Part shown: positions 36,628 to 49,141 of the stretch, one piece after another
Layout: each line of letters opens with the position of its first letter
How positions within the stretch are numbered: position 1 is the first letter of the stretch
Assembly (NCBI GenBank): GCA_017871115.1
Contig: JAFCIZ010000007.1
Span: forward strand, 3,038,001 to 3,102,000
Length of the DNA: 64,000 nt
Direction of reading: 5' to 3'
From: Cunninghamella blakesleeana
Lineage: Eukaryota > Mucoromycota > Mucoromycetes > Mucorales > Cunninghamellaceae
Made by a program: the position numbers and the translations under genes
The notes under the pieces: model-generated
Databases searched by the model: none
Told to the model about the DNA's origin: nothing
What the model saw: the letters and a program-made list of their open reading frames with translations, nothing else

Positions 36628-38393
36628 ATGGTGGTAGAAACGTCATATTATGAAATCTTGGAAGTAGAGCTTGATGCTAGTGATCATGAAATTAAAAAAG
36701 TAAGTCAAGAAATACGCATAGATCTAAATAAAATAAAATAAAATAAAACAAAATATACCATTACCATTATTATTATTATTATTGCTATTAGCTAACTATA
36801 ACACGTATACTTTTCCTTTTATAGGCTTATAGAAAATTGGTAAAAATGAATTTAGATTCGTATTACTTGATGAAATATATAAGTTTCTACATTTATAAAT
36901 CTATACTTATATTTTGATTATTTTTTTTTGTCCTTGTCATTTCTTAGGCTATGAAATACCATCCTGATAAAAATCCTGATGAAGGAGAAAGGGTAAATGT
37001 CAAGACAGCTTTAAACATATATATATATATAACTACTATTGATTTACTGATCTTCATTATTGTTATTTATTACTATTATTATTATTACTAATTTATCGAT
37101 TTAGTTTAAAGAAATCTCTCATGCATATGAAGTTTTATCTGACCCTCAAAAAAGAGCCGATTATGATAGGTTTGGGCCAGATGGACCAGGTGGAGCTGGT
37201 GGAGGTATGTCAGCCGACGATTTCTTTGCAAATCTATTTGGAGGTGGAGGTGGAGGTCATGGAGGATTTGATTTTGGTGATGGTGGATATGGTTTTTTTG
37301 GTGGCGCTGGTAGCGGTATGCCTCCTCGTGGTCCAAGAAAAGGTGAATCAATCAAATACCCACTCTCTGTATCTTTAGAAGATTTTTATAATGGAAAGAA
37401 AACAAAATTGGCTTTAGAAAAAAATGTTATATGTGTTACATGTCAAGGGTAAGGAATAAAAATATTAAAAATAATAGAGGGAAAGGGATTCATGGGTGTA
37501 TATATGGATGATATTATATATTTATATTCACATATTCATTATTCTTTATATATATACACATTATGTTTGAATATATTTCAAAATAATTTAATAGAAAGGG
37601 CGGTAAAACAGGAGCAACAAAGAAATGTACATCATGTAAAGGTCGTGGTTTCCAAATCATTACACGTCAAGTAGGAATGGGAATGTTACAACAAATGCAA
37701 GTAGCTTGCGCTGAATGCCATTCAACTGGGGAAATTGTCAAAGATCGATGTAAAAAATGTAAAGGGAAAAAAGTTGTGGAAGAAAAGAAATTTTTAGATG
37801 TGTTTATTGAAAAGGGAATGGTAGATGGACAAAAGATTGTAATGAAAGGGGAAGCTGATCAAGAACCTGGAATGGAACCCGGAGATGTGAATTTAGTATT
37901 GAATCAAAAAGAACATGCTGTATTTGAACGTAAGGGAGCCGATTTATTATGCCATGTCACAATCTCTTTACAAGAAGCCTTATGTGGATTTGATAAAGTC
38001 TTGGTCACTCATTTAGATGGTCGTGGAATCCAAGTAAAACATCCAAAAGGAAAAATCATTCAACCTAAAATGGTGAAACGAGTACCTCATGAAGGTATGC
38101 CAATTTATAAAAGACAAGATGACCATGGTGATTTATATATTCAATTTGATGTAGCCTTTCCCAAGGATGACTGTATGACTTTGGATGAATTCTCTACTTT
38201 ACAAGCCTTACTTTCTAAAATACCTAATGATCCTACTTCTGCTTCATTAAAGAAACATGATATCATTGATGAATGTAGTCTTATTCCTGGTGAATTGGCT
38301 AGTTTTGGTGCTAATCAACAAACTCGTAATGCATATGACGATGATTCTGAGGATGAACAAGCTGGCGCTGGTATTAATTGTGCTCAACAGTAG
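36628..38393 (+). CDS. YDJ1: Type I (class A) DnaJ/Hsp40 co-chaperone with C-terminal CaaX box, Ydj1-like
   Basis: Five exons: 36628-36699, 36825-36839, 36948-36992, 37105-37448, 37595-38393; 424 aa. The second exon is only 15 nt (AYRKL). The J domain (about 5-68) contains YHPDKNP with the HPD that stimulates Hsp70 ATPase. A Gly/Phe-rich linker follows. Then come four zinc-binding CxxCxGxG-type repeats: CVTCQGKG, CTSCKGRG, CAECHSTG, CKKCKGKK (the last lacks the final Gly). The C-terminal substrate-binding beta domains include HVTISLQEALCGFDK. The protein ends CAQQ, a CaaX box like the CASQ of yeast Ydj1, predicting farnesylation and ER or mitochondrial membrane association. It should act with cytosolic Hsp70 in folding and protein import. 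The first zinc repeat is split by intron 4. Confidence 0.96.
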
Positions 38394-39777
38394 ACTCTTT
38401 TTTTTTCTCTTTTATTTTTTATTTTTATTTAATAATATCCCATTATAAAATATTTGTAATAGAAAAATATAAACTTTTTTTTTCGTATATTTATATACGA
38501 ATGATGTGTATGTAATAAAATTTAAAATACTAAACACTGTAATTAAAAAATAATGAACTTTTAGGGTTTCTTGAGTTTTAACTACTGAATTGAATCATGA
38601 ACGCTCATTGTAAAATTATGATTAATTTAGTTGGTATTGATTTATAAAATAGCTTTTATCTAACTGCTATTACAATTTAATTACATCTCATTTCTAATTT
38701 ATTTAAAATATTAAATTTCATATACATTTATATTGTTATTAATAATTTAAAAGTAGTTTATTTATTTATTTATTTTAATAATAATAAAAAAATTGTAAGA
38801 AAAAAACACTCACTTTTGCTAAAACTGATTAGTTGTCTGTTTTTTTTTTTCCTGTTTTTTTTCTCTTAACATCAAAAACTATGATACGCTCAGTATTTTA
38901 TGCATTGTAATAAAAAAATATGAAAAATGAGTAATGATAATATTAACAAATGCCCTCATTTAAATAACCCTTCGACAACAGCAATGATCACATATGGTTC
39001 ATGAATAGATAGTAGAGTAAGGCATATACAATGATTTTGGAGTTGTCTCAGTTGCATATACTCTGGAATGATATGATATAAGTTTGTACCTAAAGAAGAA
39101 TTTGAATTTTAGTAATCCATTTTTTTATCGTCATGTATTTTTTATTTTTAGTGGCATTATATTTAAAATATATATTCTAATATTTTCTATTTTGACTAAT
39201 ATTATAATTAATTTTTATATTTTATTACCATTGCATATCTATTTGTAAATATCAACTAAATTAAAAAGCTTATGTCTTTTTTACATAATATTGATGTCAT
39301 TTTTTATTATTATTATAATGTAGGAACTCAACTTGATTCTTTTACAATCGTTTAAAATCGCCTATTTTTTTTTTTGTATGATATATAAATCAGTGAGATT
39401 TAATAGAAGTACTATAATTGAATAGTACCATAAATTTAAAGATTTTGGAAATATGAGTACAAGAAATGAGTTACTACAATTTAATATGTTTTCTATAACA
39501 ATAGCTGGATTTTTATTTTTAAATTCCGCTATTTCATACTATAATTAGTCTCTTTTTCTTTTTATAATAACCATAAATCAAATATTTATAAAATTAAAAA
39601 GAAGGATTTATTACAATTATTTTATAAAAGTATTACACAGTAATACTATTGTTGTTATTTAATAAAGGTACATTATAAATTTAAAAAAATATTATGATAC
39701 ATATAATAATAATAATAATAATAATATATAGGAAATAAGAAATAGTAATATATATAATTATATATGTTTGTTAATTT
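38394..39777. other. Spacer between convergent DnaJ and MFS genes
   Basis: Should hold the two 3' ends. AATAAT and AATAAA-like sites occur after 38430 and before 39777 but are too common in this composition to assign. No gene seen. Confidence 0.5.
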
Positions 39778-40811
39778 TTAAAGCTTTTTAAGACTGAAGC
39801 CACCTTGCATGATTCTTAAAGTAATAGCCACTAAACAACTAACAGCAAAAAGAGCACCAGCAAAGAAAGCAGCACCTTGATAATCTGGTACTGAAGTACG
39901 ATTAATAATTAAACTTGTTAAAGGAGCCGAAAAAAGACCACCAAATAACCAACCAAAGAATGTATAACCTGTAGCGTTTTCAACTTGATCAACACCTACT
40001 ACTTGACTTATTACAGCTGTAATCATTGCAATATAACCTGATGCAAAATAACCATATACAGCAGCAAAAGCCCAAACAGCGCTTGCCGTTGTAGCGGTAG
40101 ACCAAACAGCAAGACACATGATTGCGGCCATGAAACTAGTAACAACGCACATATTAAAACGACCTACATAGTCACTGATAAAGCCATTACAGATTTTACC
40201 GAAAAACACCACAGCGGATAAAATCATACTAATGTAGGTACCTGTCCATGCGCCTAACCCTAAATGTCTTGCAAATGCAGGAATAAAGGTAGATGGAATA
40301 TAATAAGCAAAATTTACCAAGATATGCAATACCATTAATAGCCAGAATCTTCTATTCTTGAAACAAGAAAAGTCCAATAAGTTGATTTGTTTTTTAGGAA
40401 GACCATCATCAAAAGGCTTGACTGTAATGGCTGTAATAGCTAATAATACCAATTGAATAAATCCAACTACACGAAGTGCCCATCGAGTACCAGCCGATTG
40501 AATGACACCTTTAACAATAAAATTTAAAATTACACTTCCAAAACCTATATATGCATAAATATAATAAAAAAAAGAAAAAACAATAAGAGATTGTATGCAT
40601 AAATTTATTATCGATATCAATATCGCCTTTACCTGAACCAGCATATGTGATACCAACAGCAAGACCTCTTCTTTTTTTAAAATGTTGTTGTGGAGCTATA
40701 TAAAAATATTACAAAAAAAATAAAAAATAAAAAAAGAACAATATTAAATTATTTATTTAATTTTAAATAATAAATAATAATTTCACATCAATTCAAATAT
40801 ATTCAATTTAC

Positions 40812-40848
<37 letters not shown>

Positions 40849-41711
40849 TACCAGAAATACAACAGAACCAAGCCAATGATGATCCTAGACCTGATAAAAA
40901 ACCTTGTGTCAATGCGAGTTGCCAAATCTAAATTTAAAAATAATAATAATAATAATAATAAAATCAGTACACGAAAAAAAAAAAAAAAAAAGGAAATCAA
41001 GAAATAGTTTTGAACCAAACTTACTGTATTACTGATTGAAGCCATCATCATTGCAAAACATGATAATATACAAGAAGAAAATAACAGCCATCTATATCCA
41101 ACCTTCTCTACCAACCAGGAATGAATAGGACCTGTAATATTTGTCATACTGTATTTATATATATATTTATATTAATTAAAAAGTGACATTATATATATGT
41201 TAATTTTTTAAAAATAAAATTTATATATTTACCCAAACCAAAGAGATACAATCCAACTAAGTGTCTCCATACTACCTGGATATTCTACTTCGTTATATTG
41301 ATCAAGAAAAATTCCCCAAACATATCTATTTTATTAATATTTTTTAAAAAAAAAGTTTAGGTTCAAATGTGTACTAGACCCATTTTTTTCTTTTAAAAAA
41401 AAAAATATAATAGTATTTACCCAACTGATTGTGTTGAAGCCAAACCCTATTTTTTTAAAAAAAAATAAGAAATATTAAAAGAAAAAAATAATAATGAAAT
41501 AATAATAAATATTAAAAAATGGAATAAGTAAAACTATAATATATTAATTTTAAGTGTTATAATATATATATTTATGTATTACACAAAAACATCCAAAGAC
41601 TACCAGCCAAGCTTTGGCGTCTTCAACGGGTTCATTTGGGGTGATATCATGAATGGATTCTTGTTTAATAGAAACTTCATATTCTATATCTGTTTTACTT
41701 TTTTCTGTCAT
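39778..41711 (-). CDS. MFS transporter, monocarboxylate-permease (MCT/SLC16-like) family
   Basis: Seven exons: 41711-41583, 41446-41421, 41325-41233, 41148-41025, 40927-40852, 40695-40633, 40544-39778; 425 aa. The order matches fungal monocarboxylate-type permeases. A hydrophilic N-terminus with NEPVEDAKAWLVVFGCFC comes first, then ASTQSVGYVWGIFLDQY, PGSMETLSWIVSL and TNITGPIHSWLVEKVGYRW. AQQHF-type loop residues (PQQHFKKRRGLAVGITYAGS) follow, with SLCXX-like segments to the end. The R-x-x-A-x-G-x-x-x-A-G-x-x pattern in helix 5 is characteristic. About twelve membrane spans are expected. Substrates in this family vary (lactate, pyruvate, riboflavin, other acids) and cannot be assigned; several yeast members do not carry monocarboxylates. 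Exon 2 is only 26 nt. Confidence 0.9.
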
Positions 41712-42403
41712 TATATAAAGTTATTATTAAAAAAAAAAGATAAAAAAAAAAAAAGATAATATATAAGAAGAGGAAAGAAAAGGAATAAAAAAAAAAGGAT
41801 CTAGTATTTATATATTAGATTTGATAATAAAGTTCATTGAGTTTGAAATATTAGATAAGAAATTTTTTTATCGTTCTATTGTATTTATAAATTTTTACTA
41901 GTCTAACCCCAGTGTGGTTTAACTACTAAAAAAGGGTTTAGGTTAGTATATATACCATCATTTTTTATAAAGTACCAGTTAAATTGAATAAAATATATAA
42001 AAAAATAGAAAAAATAGTAATATATTTGCTGCATTATTAGATAATATATATTCTCATCATTTATTTTTTTTAAATAGATGGGAATTATCATTTCATTGTA
42101 TTTTATATATTTTTATTTTTTGTAGTTTTTCTTTTTACTCGATATATTAAAAATAAGGTTTAAATATCTTGATTAGCTTTCAAAAAAAAAAAAAAATGAG
42201 CCTGGGGGTTTTTTAATTTTTCATCTTGCTACCTTTTTAAATATATTCACATTCTATTTCTATTTTTTTAATATTTAATATTAATTTTTATATCACCTGT
42301 TCTTATAAAAATTATTTATAAATAAATCTTTGCCATTTCATTTTTTTTAAAGAAGCATATACTAATTTATTAAAGCCAAACAATCATCATCATTTTTAAG
42401 TAA

Positions 42404-42583
42404 CCGCTCACCTTGGAAGAATTTTTTTCTCCAGATTTTTTATTTTTATCTGGTGATCTATTTCCCGTACCTATTTCCTTTTTTTGTCAACTCGGTAATG
42501 AGTGGCTACCAATAGGAGAATCAGAACAAAGTACCCAATGGTATTTTTTTTTATGTCATATCCGTAAAATTATAACAAAATAA
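42404..42583 (+). pseudogene. Orphan 59-codon open frame without start, possible gene remnant
   Basis: Open from after a TAA to a TAA with no ATG. It reads PLTLEEFFSPDFLFLSGDLF early and LGNEWLPIGESEQSTQWYFF late. Residue use (Trp, Glu, Gly, Pro, Cys) is unlike translated A+T noise nearby. It could be an exon of a decayed gene; no family recognised. Confidence 0.25.
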
Positions 42584-44246
42584 AAAAAATCGATTTGGTA
42601 ATGCCAAAAAACATATTTTTTAAATATAATAATACTAAATAATATACCATGTTGCTATTTATTCATGCTTATTTATTTTTAAGATCATTAAAATATATCT
42701 GTGTTACGTGCTATTACGTATAAATTGACATATATATACTACGTACTATTAAATTTCCCCGCACACGTAATTGATAAAAAAATAGTTTAAAATAGATATT
42801 TTTATAATATCGAACCATGAAAGGAAAAAAAAGAAAAGTACTATTTGGTACATAAGATTTATAATATTACATAACCGGTTTATTATGTCAAAAAAAAAAA
42901 AAAACTGAATTCTAAGTTTAAAAAATATAAATCAAAACTATGGATTTGATCAGCTTAATCCAATATTAATAAAAAAGTGAAATTAGCTTACTTTAAAATA
43001 TCGACCAACGTTAAATGTCAGAAAATGTTTAATCGGTATAAGTAGACAATTCTGCTCAGTAATGTCACCCATTGATGTAACTCTAATATCAAATTGGATA
43101 TTTTTTTTGGAACTATATTGAAAAATCTTGATCATAAGCACATGCAGCTTATATTTTCATATATCAAATAGATACCCTCAGAAAGAAGAATAGATATTGT
43201 TAATAACCACTTTAAATAAATAATCGTATGCAAACTATTATTATTTATTTTATATAAACAATTGCTGGAGTATGATAGTGTTAAATCAAGTTAATAACAA
43301 GTAAGGTACGCTGAAAAATATATACGTATAGGAAGCATAAAAGTATACTGAATAAAAATTAACACTATAAAATTAAATTAGTTGATTATTATTAAAATAT
43401 GAAAAAGAAAAGATTATTATATGTTCAGTATTATTTGTTTTCTTTTTTACAATTTTTATATTTAATAATAAAAATACGCGAGATACAGTATTTCAGTATA
43501 TATAGTATCCTATTTATCATATATTCATCTATGTTATAAATCAATAATATTACATTATATAGCTTCGATCAATATTACGGCATGATTTTTCAGACAACTC
43601 TAGCACTTTAGTGTATGCCTAATACTGCGTTTAAATTTACGAAGAGAGCTTAAATGGTTTTCCACTTTTTTTTTTATTATCTTCCAAGAATACACTAGAC
43701 TTTAAATAAATTAATTTAAGAACAAAAAAAATATACAAAATGAAGAACGTATACTGTAACTAATATATCTTGATATATAATATAAAGAATAAATATTGAC
43801 AATTAATTAATTATTATAATAATAAATATTCTTTTAATAATTTTTAATAGATGAAATCACCCAATATATAGCTCAAATTTTAATTAATTTCCAAATATCA
43901 GTTAAAATCATACTGCAAGATAATTACAAATATATCAGGAAAACCCCGGTAAGGATAGTATGAATGATTATATAAAGATGGGAAGAACAATAAACAATGT
44001 ATATAACTCTATAAAAAGCAATAATTTAGGCTCAGTTTTCAATTGTTGTAGTAAATTAAATAACTGGCTATAGCTACACTATACAAGGCAACATATATAC
44101 ATGATAATGTAAGAAGATCAAATAAGAGTAGGGCTTATTTTAATAATATATATATATATAATAGTGCTGTAAAGGATAATAGATATAAACAAACTTATGT
44201 GTTCTTATATATATAAATCGATAATCCAGCATACTATGTCGTGATC

Positions 44247-44490
44247 TTGATGCAAAAATGATAGACATGCCTACTGTGTCATCTAAATATCCTAATGCCG
44301 ATTATGGTACATTAATCAAAAGTTCGAATAGTTTGTCAAAAAAAAATCTAGGCGCCTATATTATCATTTTTGTATGTCTAAAGAAATACGTGTTGAACAA
44401 GATGATCCTCTCTGAAATAGTCAAGTTATAAACTCTCTTTTATCAATATATGGATGGAATTAAATGGAGAAAACTTAGAGGTAATAATTA
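44247..44490 (+). pseudogene. Frameshifted coding remnant, family unknown
   Basis: One frame reads MIDMPTVSSKYPNADYGTLI and continues to about 44360. Another frame then carries MSKEIRVEQDDPL, a stop, NSQVINSLLSIYGWN and a stop. The hand-over between frames plus added stops is the pattern of a decayed gene. Confidence 0.3.
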
Positions 44491-44879
44491 TAGTATATAT
44501 GCTACTTTTTTTTTGATGATAATTATAAGAATTAATAGTTTTATAGTTTTTTAATTATTTAATTAATTTTAAATTAAATACGAGTTTAGCTTAACAATAA
44601 ACAATAAAAATTAAAAGTTGAAAAGCGATGATGAATATATATAAAAAAAATAAACAATGTTTATTAGAATTGTTAAAATATTTATATTTATAGGGATAAA
44701 TTAGAATACGCAAACTAAATTAATAACGATCGCATAACCAAAGGAAACAGATTAAGATAGTGTGAGAAGTATTTATGGTATAAGTTTGAAAGGATAAATA
44801 TTTTGGTACCGAGTAGAAATTGTCCTTATTCTCGGATTTAACTATTAATACTAATACTGTCGATAGGGTGACCCGAGAC

Positions 44880-45165
44880 GACATTATTATTGTTGTTGAT
44901 GAGGCAATTGATATTATTACTATTGATAGGACAACCCAAGGCGACATTATTATTGTTGTTGATGAGGTAATTATCCAAGTTAATATTATTACTGTTGATA
45001 ATATAATCTAAGGCAACGTTATTATTGTTGTTGATGAGGCAATTATCCAAGTTGATATTATTATTGCTGTTGATGAGGTAAATCCATATTGACATTATTA
45101 TTGTTGTTGATGAGGCAGTTCCGACTTGGCATTATTATTGTTGTTGATGAGGCAACTATTTATAT
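44880..45165. repeat. Minisatellite, about six copies of a 22-bp core
   Basis: The core ATTATTATTGTTGTTGATGA plus GG recurs near 44883, 44946, 45018, 45055 (variant), 45094 and 45131, spaced about 63, 72, 37, 39 and 37 bp. Longer shared units include AATTATCCAAGTT. The minus strand stays open across much of it (Asn-rich, LINNNNNVALG-like periodicity), but there is no other sign of a gene. Confidence 0.75.
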
Positions 45166-46714
45166 TTGTATATTTATTTGCTACTTTGACGACGAATCCC
45201 TTTTTTCATTTATTGCTTTGAATAATACTAATGAAAAAATAAATAAATAAATAATAATTAATGATAGAAAAAAAAAAAAAAGTAAAGAATAAAAACCCTT
45301 CCTTACTTTTGTTTAATGCCCAGTATTTATTTTATTTATTATTGTACCTATTGCTTCTTTTGAGATAACCTAGTACCAAATCCAAGGATTTCCAGTTTTA
45401 TACTTGATCAAACTAAAAATAAAGAAAAACTTGTTTCACTTTTATTTTTTTGACCGAAAGATAGGCATCATCATCGCTTTCCCCCCTTTTTTATGTCTAT
45501 TTAGTTTTGTCCTGTTGATAAACATTTTTATTTTGTATTTTAATAACTTATAATTATCAGCGATTTTATTTTACTACTGATTTATTGTTTTTTAAGTTGT
45601 TTTATGTTTCAATTTTAAGGCTATTACAAAAATATCCAAAATATCTAACCCCTGTTAAAATAAAAATATAAAAATATAAGAGTTTATAAATATATATTTT
45701 TATAAATATAAAAATATATAAAATATATATACCTATATATATTTATATATATAAGTATATATGATTAATATTATTATTTTTATTTTATTTTATTTTATTA
45801 CTAAAATGAAAATTTGTATATATTTATTTTATTTCAGTATTACCATTAAATAGAACAAACTATTTCAAGCGACAAGTACCCATTTTATTATATAAAATTA
45901 TTTATTAGTATAAAAGTGAAAAAAAAAGTAAAAGAGAGTTTTTTAATAAAAATATTTTTTGGTTTTTTAACAAAAAAAATAATTTGAGCGCACTTTTAAA
46001 TATTGCGTGTTTTTTTATTCGCTGATAAAAAAAATCATTCTTTTTTTCCCTCCTTCCTATTTTTATTATTATTATTATTGTTATTATTATTATTATTATT
46101 ATTAGTATTGATATTATTATTATTTTATTCCTATTAGTTGCTATTATACAGGGAATATACTTTGCACCAAAATGAATTTTTTTTGAATTAAACAATAATA
46201 AATGAAAAGAACTGAAAAAAATTTTCTTGCAAAAAAATAATAAAGGTACAAAGTATTATTATACACTGATGTGATACAAAAATATAACTAGGTATAGTAT
46301 GGTATTCAACTCTACAGTCATAAGAGAATTAATGAATCAGTTATTAAATGAAAAAAAAGTAATAAAATAATTATATTAATATCTAATTTGTAAGCGTAGA
46401 TAAAATAAATACTGTTAAAAAGAAAAAGGTGGAAAAAGCCTTGTAATTCGTATAACTGTTCTATTTTGTTCTGTTCTGTTTTTTAATGTATAATAAGATC
46501 TATTTAGAAAGAAAGCAGTCCAACATGGTAATAAACTCACAAAAATTATTAGCGGTATGTTCTGTATAATTTTCATTACTATTACTGTAAACACTATATG
46601 GAAAAGCAGTTAGTTTATATTTTTGACGCGCAGTTTAATCAATTTAAAAATACAAACAAACCAAAACAAACATACTCCACACCTCAACAAAAATAAACAG
46701 AATTTGGTATATTA

Positions 46715-46905
46715 TTGGATTGCCTTCGTTAACATATCAAGCATATTGATGAATTAATAGCAAAATATGATATCATGTTCAACATATCCATTAAAGAGGC
46801 TAAAGAAACAACAACAGCAGTAATAATATCTGATGGTTTTGTATTACAAGAATGACATATTGGTTGTGAGTTAAACGTTTATCAGACACTATTCTTACTC
46901 GTGTA
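46715..46905 (+). pseudogene. Coding remnant with internal stops, family unknown
   Basis: One frame reads LLDCLR, stop, HIKHIDELIAKYDIMFNISI continuing KEAKETTTAVIISDGFVLQE, stop, then HIGCELNVYQTLFLLV. Composition is protein-like across two stops in the same frame. Not recognised. Confidence 0.25.
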
Positions 46906-47437
46906 ACGTGTAACACGATAGTGTAAACTTTTATGAGTAAACCCGATGGATTATATTGTAACTAGAGCTCAAAATAGTTCAATTATTCTCTTGACCGTAG
47001 TTTCTTGATGTTCACAGAATATATATATATATAAGTGAAAAAAATAAAGATAAAATGAAAGACTAAGGCGAAATTGGTATAAGACATATACGAGTCTAAT
47101 CGTTATGATTAGTATGATTTTGCAAATATGAGCCATTCTTTTTAACAATTATAGGATATCTCAACACGTTCAACTTCACAGGCATTATATTTTTTCACCC
47201 TCATCGCCGATATCACTAACATTATCATCAACATTATGTTACCCTCATAATAAAATGTTGATGGCATTTATAAAAAAGTTAATCTAACCAAGCTTCTATG
47301 ATAACAAGCAATAATTATATGAAATTATGAAAGATTTTTTGATGGAAACAAAACACTCTGGACAAAGGTAAATGTATATTGAAATATTTTTGAATTTATA
47401 AATCGATCACCATCAAGTAAATTAAAATATAAGCTAC

Positions 47438-47474
<37 letters not shown>

Positions 47475-47848
47475 GCTAATATTATATACGATATATAGAA
47501 GTATCAATACTCTATTTTCTTTTTTTGACTAATTTAGTAATATGAATTTAGAATACGATTACATTAGAATTTTATACTATTTTATTTTTATTTTTTTTTA
47601 AAAATTTTAACGATAATAACCATTATGTTTATGAATACTATTATTTTCAACTATTAACTTTTTAGATAATTAAAATAAAATATTCTATAAAGGTATTCAT
47701 ATCTGTTAGCAATGACAAAAAAAAACCCCCCAGGCATAATTATCTAACGAAATAAAATGATGTACTATTTTATTGCAGTTTAAATCAGTTTTTTTTATAT
47801 TTGATAATAGTAATAATAAAAACTTGATAATGGAACTCAACCATCATC

Positions 47849-47892
<44 letters not shown>

Positions 47893-48479
47893 GCAGGGAA
47901 TATCTTCTGTTAATATAGTATCAATATAACCCATTGCATATAAAAACCACCTCATACGCAGTTTACATTTTTAATTACGCATTTTAGTGTCAACGTTAAT
48001 GATTATTTAAATATTTAAATAATTATTTGACATTAGATTGATTTATTTCTATTTAATTTTTACATCATAAATACCTGAAAATGATCTACTTGCAAATATT
48101 ATAAAAATAGACGTAATAGTAATTTAAACCTTTATAATACCAATTAATGTGATACTATTCAAGATGAAATCAAGGTTATAATTATTTACCAGTTATAAGC
48201 ATTACCAAGTATGAAAATGAGCATGGCATATGTATTATTTTATCGCCCTCATCCTCATCCTCATTCTCATGCTTTCATCATCATTTTTCTTTTTTAACCA
48301 CCATTGACTTCACCCACTTACTCCCTCTGATCACCATAATCACCTTAACTTCAATAACAATGATATGCTATCTTTAATGAATTTAGTGTATATAATAATG
48401 AATATTTTATTGTACATGTTTGTGGGATATGTTTATTATTGATATGTTGTGTATAATTGTTATAATACTCCGCCTCCCT

Positions 48480-48880
48480 TCTTTCAAATTACGTTTTAGA
48501 ATTTTTTGGTATTTTTGGTATTTTTGATTGTTTTTTGGTTAGCTATTTTTTTTCTTTTTTAACGAAAAAAAAAAAGGTTATATGATCTCTCTGTTTCTTA
48601 ATCCCTACTAAGCCTGTATTGGTATGGTGAATGAATGATGGTGGTCGGATGATACTTGCATGAATTACATTAATGAATTAATAAATAAAATAATAAGGTA
48701 AGATTATGATAACAAATAAAAATAAATTTTATCTATTTCCTAAAAAGAAATAAAATGATAAAAGAGGAAATTTTTATTCGCTTGCTTAAAAATAACCGGG
48801 TAATTTATTATTTCCATTTCTAGATTCTATTACCATTTGTAGCACATGAAAGCGATCACAATAATAATTTAGCTATTAAA
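48480..48880 (+). promoter_or_regulatory. Upstream region of subtilisin 1, conserved with that of subtilisin 2
   Basis: Blocks shared with about 56740-57110 in the same order include TTTTATCTATTTCCTAAA and AAATGATAAAA. TAGATTCTATT, one variable base (A/G), then CCATTTGTAGCA follows at 48821 versus 57071, and then GCRATCACAA. Distance to the ATG is 321 versus 341 bp. Conservation amid diverged A+T-rich flanks suggests promoter elements, or simply the remains of a recent duplication. Confidence 0.5.
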
Positions 48881-49141
48881 TATTAATATATATTTAATAT
48901 CAATTCTACACTATACTATTTTTTGGAACACTTGCCTTTACAGAATTATGGATAGCTTCATTTTGTCAATATCTTGAAGTAGCAAGTCTTTATGCATAAC
49001 ATCAAAATCAAACTAGTTTGTTTTTGATATATGGTAATACAGAATATGAAAACAGTTATAAATATATAAAAAATGGCAACTATTTCATTTTTTTTTATTC
49101 TTCTTTACTTATAATTATTAGAATTACTCATTTATAAAAAA

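Larger units (their letters stand above)
41712..49141. other. Gene-poor 7.4 kb region with scattered coding remnants
   Basis: No intact gene found. Short open frames with protein-like composition occur at 42404-42583, 44247-44490 and 46715-46905 (entered separately). Also present are a minisatellite at 44880-45165, poly-Ile/poly-Asn triplet tracts at about 46060-46125 and 47437-47475, and an (AT)n run at 47852-47889. The last 650 bp belong to the duplicated subtilisin upstream region. Confidence 0.5.

Noticed and set aside
44820..45011. Plus-strand frame rich in Asp/Ile/Val
   Set aside because: Product of the minisatellite unit read in one frame; no conserved residues outside the repeat.
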